Assembly: GCF_009861505.1 (NCBI RefSeq)
Contig: NZ_WTFT01000048.1
Coordinates: forward strand, 4,341-40,971
Length of the DNA stretch: 36,631 nt
Reading direction: 5' to 3'
Source of the DNA: Pseudomonas izuensis
GTDB taxonomy: Bacteria > Pseudomonadota > Gammaproteobacteria > Pseudomonadales > Pseudomonadaceae
Shown in pieces: positions 24,961 to 31,909 of the stretch (the first letter of the stretch is position 1; the number at the start of each line of letters is the position of its first letter). The notes under the pieces are model-generated. The model did no database searches. It saw nothing but the letters and a program-made list of their open reading frames with translations, and had not been told where the DNA came from. A program made the translations under genes and the position numbers.

Positions 24961-25674
24961 ATGAGCAAAGACATGCACGAAGTCGCCAGTGGTGCGAAAC
25001 GCCATGGCGGTCGCTATATCTACGAAGAACTGCGCAAGCAGATTCTGACGCTCAAGCTCAAGCCCGGCACGCCGCTGGATGAAGTGTCGTTGGCCGCGCA
25101 ATTCGGCCTTTCCCGCTCGCCGGTGCGCGATGCGCTGGCGCGTTTGATCAGTGAGGGGCTGGTCACCATCCTGCCTAACCGCACGACCCTGGTGACGCCT
25201 TTCGAAATCGAAGAGTTCCCCAACTACATTTCCGCGCTCGATCTGATCCAGCGCGCAGTGACCCGCCTGGCGGCACTGCAACGTACCGATGAAGACCTGC
25301 AGCGCATTCGCGACGCTGACGCGGCGTATCACGAAGCGGTCGATACCGGCGATTTCCAGGCCATGTCCGAGGCCAACAAGGCCTTTCACATGGCGATTGC
25401 CGAGGCGGGGAAAAATCCGTACTTCATCAGTTACTACGAGAAGCTCCTGGGTGAAGGCCAGCGCCTGCTGCATTTGCACTTCGACTACATCGTCAGCGCC
25501 GCCGCCAGGAGCAATACCCGCCTGGGTCGCGACCACGATGAAATGGTCAACGCCATCGCGGCCGGCAAGCCAGACGAAGCCGAGCAGGCGGCGCACGAGC
25601 ATACGATGCTGTTCCAGCGCCGTTTCCTGGCGTATTTGCAGCAAAACCTCACCGAAAAAATGTCGGTTGTTTAA
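24961..25674 (+). CDS. GntR-family (FCD) regulator of the hydroxyproline operon
   Basis: A 237-aa protein with an N-terminal winged helix (~15-80: YIYEELRKQILTLKLKPG, then LAAQFGLSRSPVRDALARL) and an all-helical FCD ligand domain (~95-225) with the D/H/H metal-type residues (FHMAIAEAG, and a later His). Last gene of the run, 71 bp after the racemase paralogue, with a weak GAGAA site. It probably responds to a pathway intermediate. In P. aeruginosa and P. putida the hydroxyproline regulator I recall (LhpR) is AraC-type, so a GntR regulator here is a different arrangement. Confidence 0.9.
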   Translation: MSKDMHEVASGAKRHGGRYIYEELRKQILTLKLKPGTPLDEVSLAAQFGLSRSPVRDALARLISEGLVTILPNRTTLVTPFEIEEFPNYISALDLIQRAVTRLAALQRTDEDLQRIRDADAAYHEAVDTGDFQAMSEANKAFHMAIAEAGKNPYFISYYEKLLGEGQRLLHLHFDYIVSAAARSNTRLGRDHDEMVNAIAAGKPDEAEQAAHEHTMLFQRRFLAYLQQNLTEKMSVV

Positions 25675-25876
25675 GCGACGCGAATAATGAAATTGTCTGC
25701 TTTAACCACGGTTTTCAGTTTCGAACACAACAAGTCGCTGTTTTAAAAGAAAAAATGTGATCGAAGGGGCTTCCCAGGCGAAACAAAAGTTGGTAAATTT
25801 CCGCGCATTCCAACACAGCCCCTTAAACAGGTTGTGAATCAGGAATCGAGTGCCAGGCACTCATCGCAATATTTGC
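25675..25876. other. Intergenic region upstream of tRNA-Gln
   Basis: This 202-bp gap holds the tRNA promoter and an inverted pair (GTTGG, then CCAAC) around 25790-25815. I see no terminator for the preceding operon and no small gene with a good ribosome binding site. Confidence 0.4.
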
Positions 25877-25951
25877 AGGGGCGTCGCCAAGCGGTAAGGC
25901 AGCAGGTTTTGATCCTGCCATGCGTTGGTTCGAATCCAGCCGCCCCTGCCA
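25877..25951 (+). tRNA. tRNA-Gln (anticodon TTG)
   Basis: A complete cloverleaf of 75 nt. The acceptor arms are AGGGGCG (25877-25883) and CGCCCCT (25941-25947), followed by an encoded GCCA end. The anticodon stem GCAGG/CCTGC encloses the loop TTTTGAT, giving anticodon TTG. The T loop GGTTCGAATCC is standard. A terminator hairpin follows 9 bp later. Confidence 0.96.
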
Positions 25952-25960
25952 TCTTCAAGA

Positions 25961-25993
25961 AACGCCAGTTCCGATCGGGACTGGCGTTTTTTT
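25961..25993 (+). terminator. Rho-independent terminator of tRNA-Gln
   Basis: AACGCCAGT and ACTGGCGTT form the stem, extended by CCGATCGG at the tip, followed by a run of seven or more T. Read from the other strand, the hairpin is also there but the T-run is weak. Confidence 0.92.
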
Positions 25994-26004
25994 ATGCCCG
26001 CAGA

Positions 26005-26058
26005 TTATCCCCTCAGCCGAGTCCCATCCTGATCCATCGGGACACGGATATTGGCCAT
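26005..26058 (-). CDS. Candidate 17-codon mini-ORF with strong ribosome binding site
   Basis: On the minus strand AAAAGGAG stands 6 nt before an ATG that opens MANIRVPMDQDGTRLRG and a stop codon. The Shine-Dalgarno is among the best in the window, which is unexpected in otherwise empty DNA. It could be a leader peptide, a short expressed protein, or the remnant 5' end of a lost gene. The tRNA terminator lies just downstream. I do not recognise the peptide. Confidence 0.4.
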   Translation of the reverse strand: MANIRVPMDQDGTRLRG

Positions 26059-26253
26059 ATCGATCTCCTTTTGGCCTGCCTCACGCTGTGAACCGTCCAG
26101 GCTGTCAGCAAGAATCGGAACCGGGTCGCTTCTTGGCAGTACCCACCGAATCCATAACCTGAATCCTGATTTTCCTTGCCCTTGGCCTTTTTGCAGGCCG
26201 CTGCCGTGAATAGAACATAAAAAATCAACGAGCTGACATTGGGGAACTGATCC

Positions 26254-27354
26254 ATGGAAACCATGAAACGCATCCTGGGCGCCACGGTTTGCGGGCTGAC
26301 GCTGCTGGCCAGCGCGGTGCACGCCGAACAGCGCGAATTGAGGGTCTATAACTGGGCGGATTACATCCTGCCGTCCGTGCCCAAGGACTTTGCCACGCAA
26401 ACCGGTATCAAAGTGACCTGGGACACCTTCGACACCAACGAGTCCCTGGAAGCCAAGCTGCTGACCGGTAACTCCGGCTACGACCTGGTGGTGCCATCGA
26501 ACCAGTTCATCGAAACCCAGATCAAGGCCGGGGTGTTCCAGAAACTCGACAAGTCCAAGCTGCCCAACTGGAAGCATCAGGACCCGGCACTGCTCAAGTT
26601 GCTCGACGCCAACGACCCCGGCAACCAGTACGGCGTGCCTTACATGTACGGCACCGTTTTGATCGGCTTCAACCCGGCCAAGGTCAAGGCGGCGCTGGGC
26701 GAGAACGCGCCGGTGGACAGTTGGGACCTGGTGTTCAAACCCGAGAACATGGAAAAGCTCAAGGCCTGTGGCGTGGCCATGCTCGACTCGCCTTCGGAAA
26801 TCCTGCCGCTGGCCCTGCATTACCTGGGACTGGACCCGAACAGCCAGAACCCGGATGACTACGAGAAAGCCAAGGCGCTGATGCTGAAGGTTCGCCCCTA
26901 CGTCACCTACTTCAACTCGGCCAAGTACATGACCGACATCGCCAACGGCGACATTTGCGTGGCCATCGGTTACTCCGGCAGCTTCTACCAGTTCGGCAAC
27001 CGGGCCAAGGAAGCGGGCAATGGTGTGGTGGTCGACTGGCGCTTGCCGAAGGAGGGCGCACCGATCTGGTTTGACACCTTCGCCATTCCGAAGAGCGCGA
27101 AGGACGTCGACGAGGCCCACGAGTTTCTCAACACCTTGCTCGAGCCCAAAGTCATCGCACCCATCAGCGATTTCCTCGGCTATCCCAATGCCAACAAGGA
27201 CTCACTGGCGTTGATCAACAAGGACATCACCGGCAATCCGAACCTGACGCCGACCAGCGAAGCACTGAAAACCCTGTATGTCGTGCAGCCGTTGCCGCAG
27301 AAGCTGGAGCGGGTGCGCACGCGGGTGTGGACTGCCATCAAGTCCGACAAGTAA
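26254..27354 (+). CDS. PotF-like periplasmic polyamine-type binding protein (orphan)
   Basis: A 366-aa precursor; residues 1-~24 are a signal peptide ending VHA. The PotF/SpuD pattern is clear: LRVYNWADYILP (29-40), FDTNESLEAKLLTGNSGYDLVVPS and NGDICVAIGYSG. Compared with E. coli PotF as I recall it, ligand residues Glu185, Trp244 and Asp247 correspond here to Ser181, Tyr240 and Ser243, while Asp278 is kept as Asp274. The pocket may therefore bind something other than putrescine. No ATPase or permease gene lies next to it, so it must work with a transporter encoded elsewhere. GGGGAAC precedes the ATG. Confidence 0.9.
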   Translation: METMKRILGATVCGLTLLASAVHAEQRELRVYNWADYILPSVPKDFATQTGIKVTWDTFDTNESLEAKLLTGNSGYDLVVPSNQFIETQIKAGVFQKLDKSKLPNWKHQDPALLKLLDANDPGNQYGVPYMYGTVLIGFNPAKVKAALGENAPVDSWDLVFKPENMEKLKACGVAMLDSPSEILPLALHYLGLDPNSQNPDDYEKAKALMLKVRPYVTYFNSAKYMTDIANGDICVAIGYSGSFYQFGNRAKEAGNGVVVDWRLPKEGAPIWFDTFAIPKSAKDVDEAHEFLNTLLEPKVIAPISDFLGYPNANKDSLALINKDITGNPNLTPTSEALKTLYVVQPLPQKLERVRTRVWTAIKSDK

Positions 27355-27375
27355 GACTTGAACCCAACCAATCCC

Positions 27376-27475
27376 CTGTAGGAGCGAGCCTGCTCGCGAT
27401 GGTCGTTAACGATAACGCGTGTCTACTGGTTAAACGCGGCGATCTTGAGTCCATCGCGAGCAGGCTCGCTCCTAC
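27376..27475. repeat. REP doublet, 'GGAGCGAGC' family, supplying the ohrR stop codon
   Basis: Left arm CTGTAGGAGCGAGCCTGCTC and right arm GAGCAGGCTCGCTCCTAC. The CTA at 27472-27474 inside the right arm reads as TAG on the minus strand and is the stop of ohrR. The element lies 22 bp after the PotF-like gene and serves two converging genes. Confidence 0.92.
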
Positions 27476-27927
27476 CGGGCATTCGTCGTGCGAATCAGGT
27501 TATTGCGTAATGCCACGATTGCTTTCTGCATCTGCACAAAATCATCCGGATCAAGGCCGGTTTGCGGAAAGCCGTCTTCTGTCAGTTCTTCGCGAAGTTT
27601 GCGACCTTGCGGGGTCAGGCTGATCCGCACCTGACGCTCATCTTCCGGGTCACGCTGGCGCAGCAGATACCCCATCGCCTCAAGCTTTTTCAGGATTGGC
27701 GTCAGGGTGTTGGATTCGAGAAACAGCTTTTCACCGAGGCTGCCCACGGTCTGGTTGTCGACCTCCCACAACGCCACCAGGGTGATGTATTGCGTGTAGG
27801 TCAGGCCGAGTCGTTCGAGCATCGGCTTGTAGGCCTTGCCGAAGGCCAGGTTGGTGGAATAGACCGCAAAGCACAGGAAGTCGGAGAGCTTCAGATCCAG
27901 TGCGGATGGCTTGTCGGTGGTTTTCAT
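27472..27927 (-). CDS. ohrR: OhrR, MarR-family organic peroxide sensor
   Basis: A 151-aa winged-helix repressor. The peroxide-sensing Cys19 lies in the family motif DFLCFAVYSTNLAFGKAYKP, and the recognition helix is around 60-85 (LGEKLFLESNTLTPILKKLEAMGYL), followed by the wing with DERQVRI. No other Cys is present, so it is the 1-Cys type, which is inactivated by mixed disulfide or over-oxidation rather than by an internal disulfide. It is on the strand of the two ohr genes and carries its own operator (27970). The last codons and stop are formed by a REP element. Confidence 0.92.
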   Translation of the reverse strand: MKTTDKPSALDLKLSDFLCFAVYSTNLAFGKAYKPMLERLGLTYTQYITLVALWEVDNQTVGSLGEKLFLESNTLTPILKKLEAMGYLLRQRDPEDERQVRISLTPQGRKLREELTEDGFPQTGLDPDDFVQMQKAIVALRNNLIRTTNAR

Positions 27928-27969
27928 GGGGGATCTCTATGGCCAGTCTTGACAGGCTGAAACTATACG

Positions 27970-27980
27970 TCGGATGCGAT
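27970..27980. promoter_or_regulatory. OhrR box upstream of ohrR
   Basis: On the minus strand this reads ATCGCATCCGA, the same sequence as the core of the boxes before both ohr genes. It is 43 bp before the ohrR ATG, near a TATAG-type -10, which suggests autorepression. Confidence 0.75.
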
Positions 27981-28031
27981 GGTGTCGGAAGTGCTTGAAT
28001 CCTTCAGTCGGCTCAGGTTGTGTAAAGACCG

Positions 28032-28072
28032 ACGGCCGGTTCACCGGGGGGAATGCCCGGTGAACCGGCCGT
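28032..28072 (-). terminator. 17-bp hairpin after the ohr gene at 28081, probable terminator
   Basis: ACGGCCGGTTCACCGGG (28032-28048) pairs perfectly with 28056-28072 around a 7-nt loop. It is 8 bp past the ohr stop. The T-run is short (TCTTTAC), so termination may be partial, leaving some read-through to ohrR. Confidence 0.75.
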
Positions 28073-28080
28073 GGGATGTG

Positions 28081-28533
28081 TTACGCGGTGACGACATTCA
28101 GGGTGACGTCAATGTTGTTGCGGGTCGCCTTGGAATACGGGCAGATGGAGTGCGCGATGTGCGCCATTTCAGTGGCGATGTCCTGTTCCAGCCCCGGTGC
28201 ACGTAGGGTCAGGCGAGCCTGGAGGAAATACTCCGCACCGGTCTGGCCTAGATCGACCTCGATGTCGACGGCTGTATCGGCCGGCAGTGTCACCTTCAAC
28301 TGTTGGGCCGCCAGGCCGACCGCCGCGATATAGCAGGCCGACCAGGCCCCCGCGAACAGTTGCTCGGCTTTCGGGTGCGGCTGGACACCGGTGAACAGGT
28401 GGGCCGGTGTAGCGCTGCCGGGCGACGACAGTTCAATGTCGAGGCTGCCGTTATGGCCGCGCGAGGTGTAGCCGGCGCTGTTGTGGGTGGTGTGGGTTTT
28501 GCCGCTGGCCAGTACTTTTTCGATCTTGCTCAT
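28081..28533 (-). CDS. ohr: Organic hydroperoxide reductase Ohr (downstream copy)
   Basis: A 150-aa Ohr/OsmC-family thiol peroxidase, which reduces organic and lipid hydroperoxides using lipoylated proteins. The peroxidatic Cys67 (SACY) and resolving Cys131 (SICPYSKATR) are present, with the partner Arg in TSRGHNG and Glu58 in PKAEQLFAG. It is about 82% identical by hand count to the copy at 28612 (27 differences in 150). AGGAAA precedes the start. It has its own promoter with an OhrR box at 28579, so it is not merely the second gene of one operon. Confidence 0.95.
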   Translation of the reverse strand: MSKIEKVLASGKTHTTHNSAGYTSRGHNGSLDIELSSPGSATPAHLFTGVQPHPKAEQLFAGAWSACYIAAVGLAAQQLKVTLPADTAVDIEVDLGQTGAEYFLQARLTLRAPGLEQDIATEMAHIAHSICPYSKATRNNIDVTLNVVTA

Positions 28534-28578
28534 GATGATTTCCTCGGATTTGCAGTATGTTGTGTTCGCATGCGCTTG

Positions 28579-28592
28579 TATCGCATGCGATA
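28579..28592. promoter_or_regulatory. OhrR box upstream of the ohr copy at 28081
   Basis: TATCGCATGCGATA is a perfect 14-bp palindrome overlapping the likely -10 of the minus-strand promoter. A second, partial palindrome TTCGCATGCGC (28566-28575) is centred 15 bp away, closer to the gene. Confidence 0.82.
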
Positions 28593-28611
28593 TAAGTGAT
28601 TCGCTAAAACA

Positions 28612-29064
28612 TCACGCCGTGATTACGGTCAGGGCAACGTCGATATTGCCGCGTGTGGCTTTGGAGTAGGGGCAGATGGAATCTGCGATGTGCGCCAGTT
28701 CGGTCGCAACATCATGGGCCAGCCCCGGAACGCGCAGGGTCAGTCGGGCCTGAAGGAAGTAGGCCGGACCAGTCTGGCCCAGGTCCACTTCGATGTCGAC
28801 GGCCATGTCAGCTGGCAGCACGACGTTGCGTTCCTGTGCCACCAGACCGACGGCGGCGGTGTAGCAGGCCGACCAGGCGCCGGCGAACAATTGCTCGGCT
28901 TTCGGGTGGGGCTGGGTGGCGGTGAAAACGTGGGCCGGCTGGGTGGAACCGGGCGACGACAGTTCGATGTCGAGGTTGCCGTTATGGCCGCGCGAGGTGT
29001 AGCCAGCGCTGTTGAAGGTGGTGTGGGTTTTGCCGGTGGCCAGTACTTTTTCGATCTTGCTCAT
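28612..29064 (-). CDS. ohr: Organic hydroperoxide reductase Ohr (upstream copy)
   Basis: A 150-aa paralogue of the ohr at 28081, with the same Cys67/Cys131 pair and Arg/Glu partners. Differences cluster in the middle (residues 69-87, AVGLVAQERNVVLPADM) and near 115-128, around the substrate funnel, so hydroperoxide preference could differ. GAGGATC precedes the start. The box at 29118 and the surrounding promoter resemble those of the other copy (ATCACTT, box, ATA, CGCA), which means the duplication took the promoter with it. No terminator stands between the two genes. Confidence 0.95.
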   Translation of the reverse strand: MSKIEKVLATGKTHTTFNSAGYTSRGHNGNLDIELSSPGSTQPAHVFTATQPHPKAEQLFAGAWSACYTAAVGLVAQERNVVLPADMAVDIEVDLGQTGPAYFLQARLTLRVPGLAHDVATELAHIADSICPYSKATRGNIDVALTVITA

Positions 29065-29117
29065 GGGTGGATCCTCGGTGGCGCATTCTGGTTTGATTTA
29101 GTGTCGTGTGCGTTTAT

Positions 29118-29129
29118 ATCGCATCCGAT
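29118..29129. promoter_or_regulatory. OhrR box upstream of the ohr copy at 28612
   Basis: ATCGCATCCGAT, one mismatch from a perfect palindrome, 54 bp before the ATG and next to TATAAA on the minus strand. It is the same core as at 27970 and 28579. Confidence 0.8.
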
Positions 29130-29217
29130 GGAAGTGATAGTCCCGCAGAACCCAAGCGACGTCAAGGGGTGTCTATGTACCTGTGCGACGAACGGTTGGG
29201 GTCAGCTGCGCATTCCC

Positions 29218-29309
29218 CTGTAGGAGCTGGCTTGCCAGCGAAGGCGTTCTTTCAAGCGATAAATGTATTGACTGCCCCACCGCTTTCGCTGGCAAGCCAG
29301 CTCCTACAG
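29218..29309. repeat. REP doublet (REPIN), 'GGAGCTGGC' family, copy 4
   Basis: Left arm CTGTAGGAGCTGGCTTGCCA and right arm TGGCAAGCCAGCTCCTACAG, with 40 bp of spacer, in the gap between ohr and rof. Together with the solo REP and the OhrR box, it accounts for most of the 383-bp gap from 29065 to 29447. Confidence 0.92.
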
Positions 29310-29322
29310 ATCCCCGCGTATT

Positions 29323-29348
29323 TGTAGGAGTGATGCTTGCTCGCGAAG
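29323..29348 (+). repeat. Solo REP, variant arm
   Basis: TGTAGGAGTGATGCTTGCTC continuing CGCGAAG is a single REP arm with no partner within 100 bp. It differs from the GGAGCGAGC family at the inner bases (TGATGCTT for CGAGCCTG) and lies 14 bp from the preceding doublet. Confidence 0.75.
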
Positions 29349-29447
29349 ACGTCAGTCCAATCAACACTGCAACGCCTGACATCGCCGGTAAGTTGCGCCG
29401 AGCCCTCGCCCGGTCGATACGGCGATCATTGGCAAACGGAGGGTTTC

Positions 29448-29726
29448 TCAGAAGGTGCAGGTGGCGTCGGAAAATGCCACCCGGCCGAACTGGGCATTGG
29501 CGTCCAGTGGCGTGATGGCCAGCAGTTGGTCCAGGCGGAGCTCCTGCTGGCCGTCAGTCGTTTCCAGGCAGAGGAATTCTTCCTTGCTGCTGGCGGTGCG
29601 CGTGGTCAGCGCCTTGGCGACCAAGCGTGCGCCGTCTTTCAATTCGATATCCAATCGATAGCCGCGCAGGCAGGCGATCTCCAGATAGTCATGCAGGTCG
29701 CAGTTCAAGGGCTGATAGGTGTTCAT
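29448..29726 (-). CDS. rof: Rof/YaeO-like Rho-binding antiterminator
   Basis: A 92-aa protein. The opening MNTYQPLNCDLHDYLEIACLR matches the Rof family start (residues 1-20), and GYRLDIELKDGARLVAKAL then LRLDQLLAI complete the small Sm-like beta barrel that binds the Rho hexamer and blocks RNA entry. AGGAG stands 7 nt before the ATG at 29726; a longer frame to 29861 lacks support and the homologous start. It is a single gene, divergent from the regulator at 29906. Identified from family motifs; Rho inhibition is family knowledge. Confidence 0.88.
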   Translation of the reverse strand: MNTYQPLNCDLHDYLEIACLRGYRLDIELKDGARLVAKALTTRTASSKEEFLCLETTDGQQELRLDQLLAITPLDANAQFGRVAFSDATCTF

Positions 29727-29905
29727 GTCGTTACTCCTGGCAACCTTGCAGTTTGATGGTGAAGTAACCTTGCTTGTCCGCGATGGCGTCAGCACAAGCA
29801 CCGAATATACCGCTCCTTTTTGAGTGCGTCCTGCGCAGCGAACACTCTGGGATAGACTCAACAGCGACTATCCACCGCTGGAGTGCCCCCAATGGCAGGA
29901 CTGCA

Positions 29906-31126
29906 ATGGACTCGCTGATCACAGCCGCCGCCCAGGCACTGGCGGCCGGTAATCCGCTCGGCGCACTGGACCGGATTGCGTTGCGCGAGGATGCACCGGC
30001 GCTGGCGCTGCGCGGGATTGCCATGGCGCAACTGGGCGATCTGCTGCGGGCCAAGGCGCTGGTGCGTCGGGCGGCGCGGGCGTTCGGGCCGAAAGAGGTG
30101 GTCGCCAGGGCGCGTTGCATCGTCGCCGAAGCCGAGATCGCACTGGCTTCACGGGACCTCGGTTGGCCGGTGAAAGCACTCCACGCCGCACAACACACGC
30201 TGGAGGCTCATGGCGATTGGGTAAATGCCGCCCATGCACGGTATCTGGATATCCGCCGCCTGTTGCTGATCGGCCAGCTTGATGAGGCGCAGGAAAAACT
30301 CGCCCGACTTGACCCGGCAACCCTGCCGCCGCCACTGCGCGCCACCCACGAACTGGTGGCGGCGGGGATCGCCATGCGGCACCTGCAATCGCAAGCTGCC
30401 CGCGCGGCCCTCGCCAGAGCCGAACTCGCTGCCCGGCAATCCGCCATTCCCGCGCTGGTGGCGGAAGTCGACAGTGCCGTTCGCATACTCGACAGTCCCG
30501 CCGCGTATTGGCTGACCCAGGGTGAAGAGCGACCGTTGGTGCTCGACGAAGTGGAAGCGTTGCTGGCCTCGACCTCGCTGGTGGTGGACGCGTGCCGATA
30601 CCTCGTGCGCGGTGCGGGCATGTCGGTGTCGCTGTCGACGCGGCCGATCCTCTTCACCCTCGTGCGATCACTGGCCGAAGCCTGGCCGCACGATGTGCCA
30701 CGGGAAACACTCATCGCCAGGGCCTTTCGCCTGAAGCTCAGCGATGAATCCCATCGTGCCCGGCTGCGGGTCGAAATCGGCCGGCTGCGCGCGACGCTCA
30801 AACCCCTGGCCGGTGTGAGCGCAACCCAACGCGGCTATGCACTGGTGGCGCAGGTTTCACCCGACGTTGTCCTGCTCACCCCACCGGTTGAAGAAAAACA
30901 TGCAGCAGTGTTCGCCTTGCTCAGTGACGGCGAGGCATGGTCGAGTTCGGCCTTGGCGCTGGCATTGGGTAGCAGCCAGCGCACCGTCCAGCGGACCCTC
31001 GATACGCTGGCCGAATCGGGCAAGGTGCAGTCGTTCGGACAGGGGCGGGCACGGCGTTGGCTGACCCCGCCGGTCCCCGGTTTCGCGACGACCTTGTTAC
31101 TCCCGGTTCCGCTGCCCGGTGGCTAG
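29906..31126 (+). CDS. Regulator with TPR-like N-terminus and two winged-helix domains
   Basis: A 406-aa protein of no family I can name. Residues ~1-200 are Ala/Leu-rich helical repeats (ALDRIALREDAPALALRGIAMAQLG and later pairs), like tetratricopeptide repeats. Residues ~245-316 resemble an OmpR/SARP-type winged helix (RPILFTLVRSLAE, then RLRVEIGRLRATLKP and a QRGYALV wing). Residues ~332-388 form a second, MarR/IclR-like winged helix (VFALLSDGEAWSSSALALALGSSQRTVQRTL). AGGA precedes the ATG at 29906; an upstream in-frame start at 29774 adds 44 residues that overlap the rof promoter. The next gene, 36 bp on, encodes a beta-propeller, so the pair is probably one unit. Confidence 0.75.
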   Translation: MDSLITAAAQALAAGNPLGALDRIALREDAPALALRGIAMAQLGDLLRAKALVRRAARAFGPKEVVARARCIVAEAEIALASRDLGWPVKALHAAQHTLEAHGDWVNAAHARYLDIRRLLLIGQLDEAQEKLARLDPATLPPPLRATHELVAAGIAMRHLQSQAARAALARAELAARQSAIPALVAEVDSAVRILDSPAAYWLTQGEERPLVLDEVEALLASTSLVVDACRYLVRGAGMSVSLSTRPILFTLVRSLAEAWPHDVPRETLIARAFRLKLSDESHRARLRVEIGRLRATLKPLAGVSATQRGYALVAQVSPDVVLLTPPVEEKHAAVFALLSDGEAWSSSALALALGSSQRTVQRTLDTLAESGKVQSFGQGRARRWLTPPVPGFATTLLLPVPLPGG

Positions 31127-31162
31127 GATGAACGCCACCAACCCCTGAAGAGGAACACCAAC

Positions 31163-31795
31163 ATGAAACAGTCAGCCGCCGAAATCCTCCGTGACTATGG
31201 GCCCATCGAGGGTGTCGACGCCGTACACGGCGTCACTTGGGACGGCAAGCAAGTGTGGTTTGCAACCACCGACAAGCTCAACGCCCTGGACCCCGAGAGC
31301 GGCCGGATCCTGCGCTCGATCGACGTCGCCGCCCATGCCGGCACCGCTTTCGATGGCAAGCATCTGTTCCAGATCGCCGAGGACCGCATCCAGAAAATCG
31401 ACCCTCAGACCGGTCGCGTACTTTCCACCATCCCGGCACCCGGTGGCGGCAACGATTCGGGGCTGACCTGGGCCGAAGGCACGCTGTGGGTGGGCCAGTA
31501 CCGCGAACGCAAAATCCATCAGATCGACCCCGACAGCGGTGCGATTTTGCGCACCCTGGAATCCAACCGCTTTGTCACCGGCGTGACCTGGGTCGAGGGC
31601 GCGCTGTGGCATGGCACGTGGGAAGGCGATGAAAGCGAATTGCGCCGCGTCGATTCGAACACCGGCGAGGTGCTGGAGAGCCTGAAAATGCCGGCGGGCA
31701 TCGGGGTCTCCGGACTTGAGTCCGATGGTGGCGAGCGGTTTTTCTGTGGCGGTGGCAGCAGTGGGCGGGTGAGGGCGGTTCGTCGTCCTTCATGA
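31163..31795 (+). CDS. Beta-propeller protein (YncE/PQQ-like repeats)
   Basis: A 210-aa protein built of about five repeats of 40 residues with the pattern 'W-D-G/E..LW......I..IDP.SG.IL.TI' (for example KLNALDPESGRILRS, KIDPQTGRVLST, QIDPDSGAILRTL, RVDSNTGEVLESL). No signal peptide is visible, so it appears cytoplasmic, unlike most YncE-type proteins. It starts 36 bp after the regulator at 29906 behind GAGGAAC. It could be a lactonase- or glutaminyl-cyclase-like fold; no catalytic residues could be assigned. Confidence 0.8.
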   Translation: MKQSAAEILRDYGPIEGVDAVHGVTWDGKQVWFATTDKLNALDPESGRILRSIDVAAHAGTAFDGKHLFQIAEDRIQKIDPQTGRVLSTIPAPGGGNDSGLTWAEGTLWVGQYRERKIHQIDPDSGAILRTLESNRFVTGVTWVEGALWHGTWEGDESELRRVDSNTGEVLESLKMPAGIGVSGLESDGGERFFCGGGSSGRVRAVRRPS

Positions 31796-31821
31796 GGCGC
31801 GGGGCTTCACGTGTGAGGATT

Positions 31822-31855
31822 GGGCCTGATGAACAAACGTAAAATCATCAGGCCC
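31822..31855. terminator. Hairpin between converging beta-propeller and MBL genes
   Basis: GGGCCTGATGA pairs with TCATCAGGCCC (11 bp) around a 12-nt loop. It is followed by TTCTC on the plus strand, a weak T-run, and lies 27 bp after the beta-propeller stop. It probably ends both converging transcripts. Confidence 0.6.
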
Positions 31856-31909
31856 TTCTCACTCAAGCAAACATCCGCCGCCCTATCATCGTCGCCAGCC
31901 AGTCAGCTG

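Noticed and set aside
25960..26253. Integration or prophage site at the tRNA-Gln 3' end
   Set aside because: The tRNA and terminator are intact, no integrase is in the window, and I see no repeat of the tRNA 3' end downstream.
26005..27120. Long minus-strand frame over the PotF-like gene
   Set aside because: It has no domain and mirrors the codon pattern of the real gene. Only its last 17 codons, behind a strong ribosome site, are kept as a mini-ORF.
29774..29905. 44-residue N-terminal extension of the two-winged-helix regulator
   Set aside because: It would overlap the rof promoter region and has no ribosome site; the ATG at 29906 follows AGGA.
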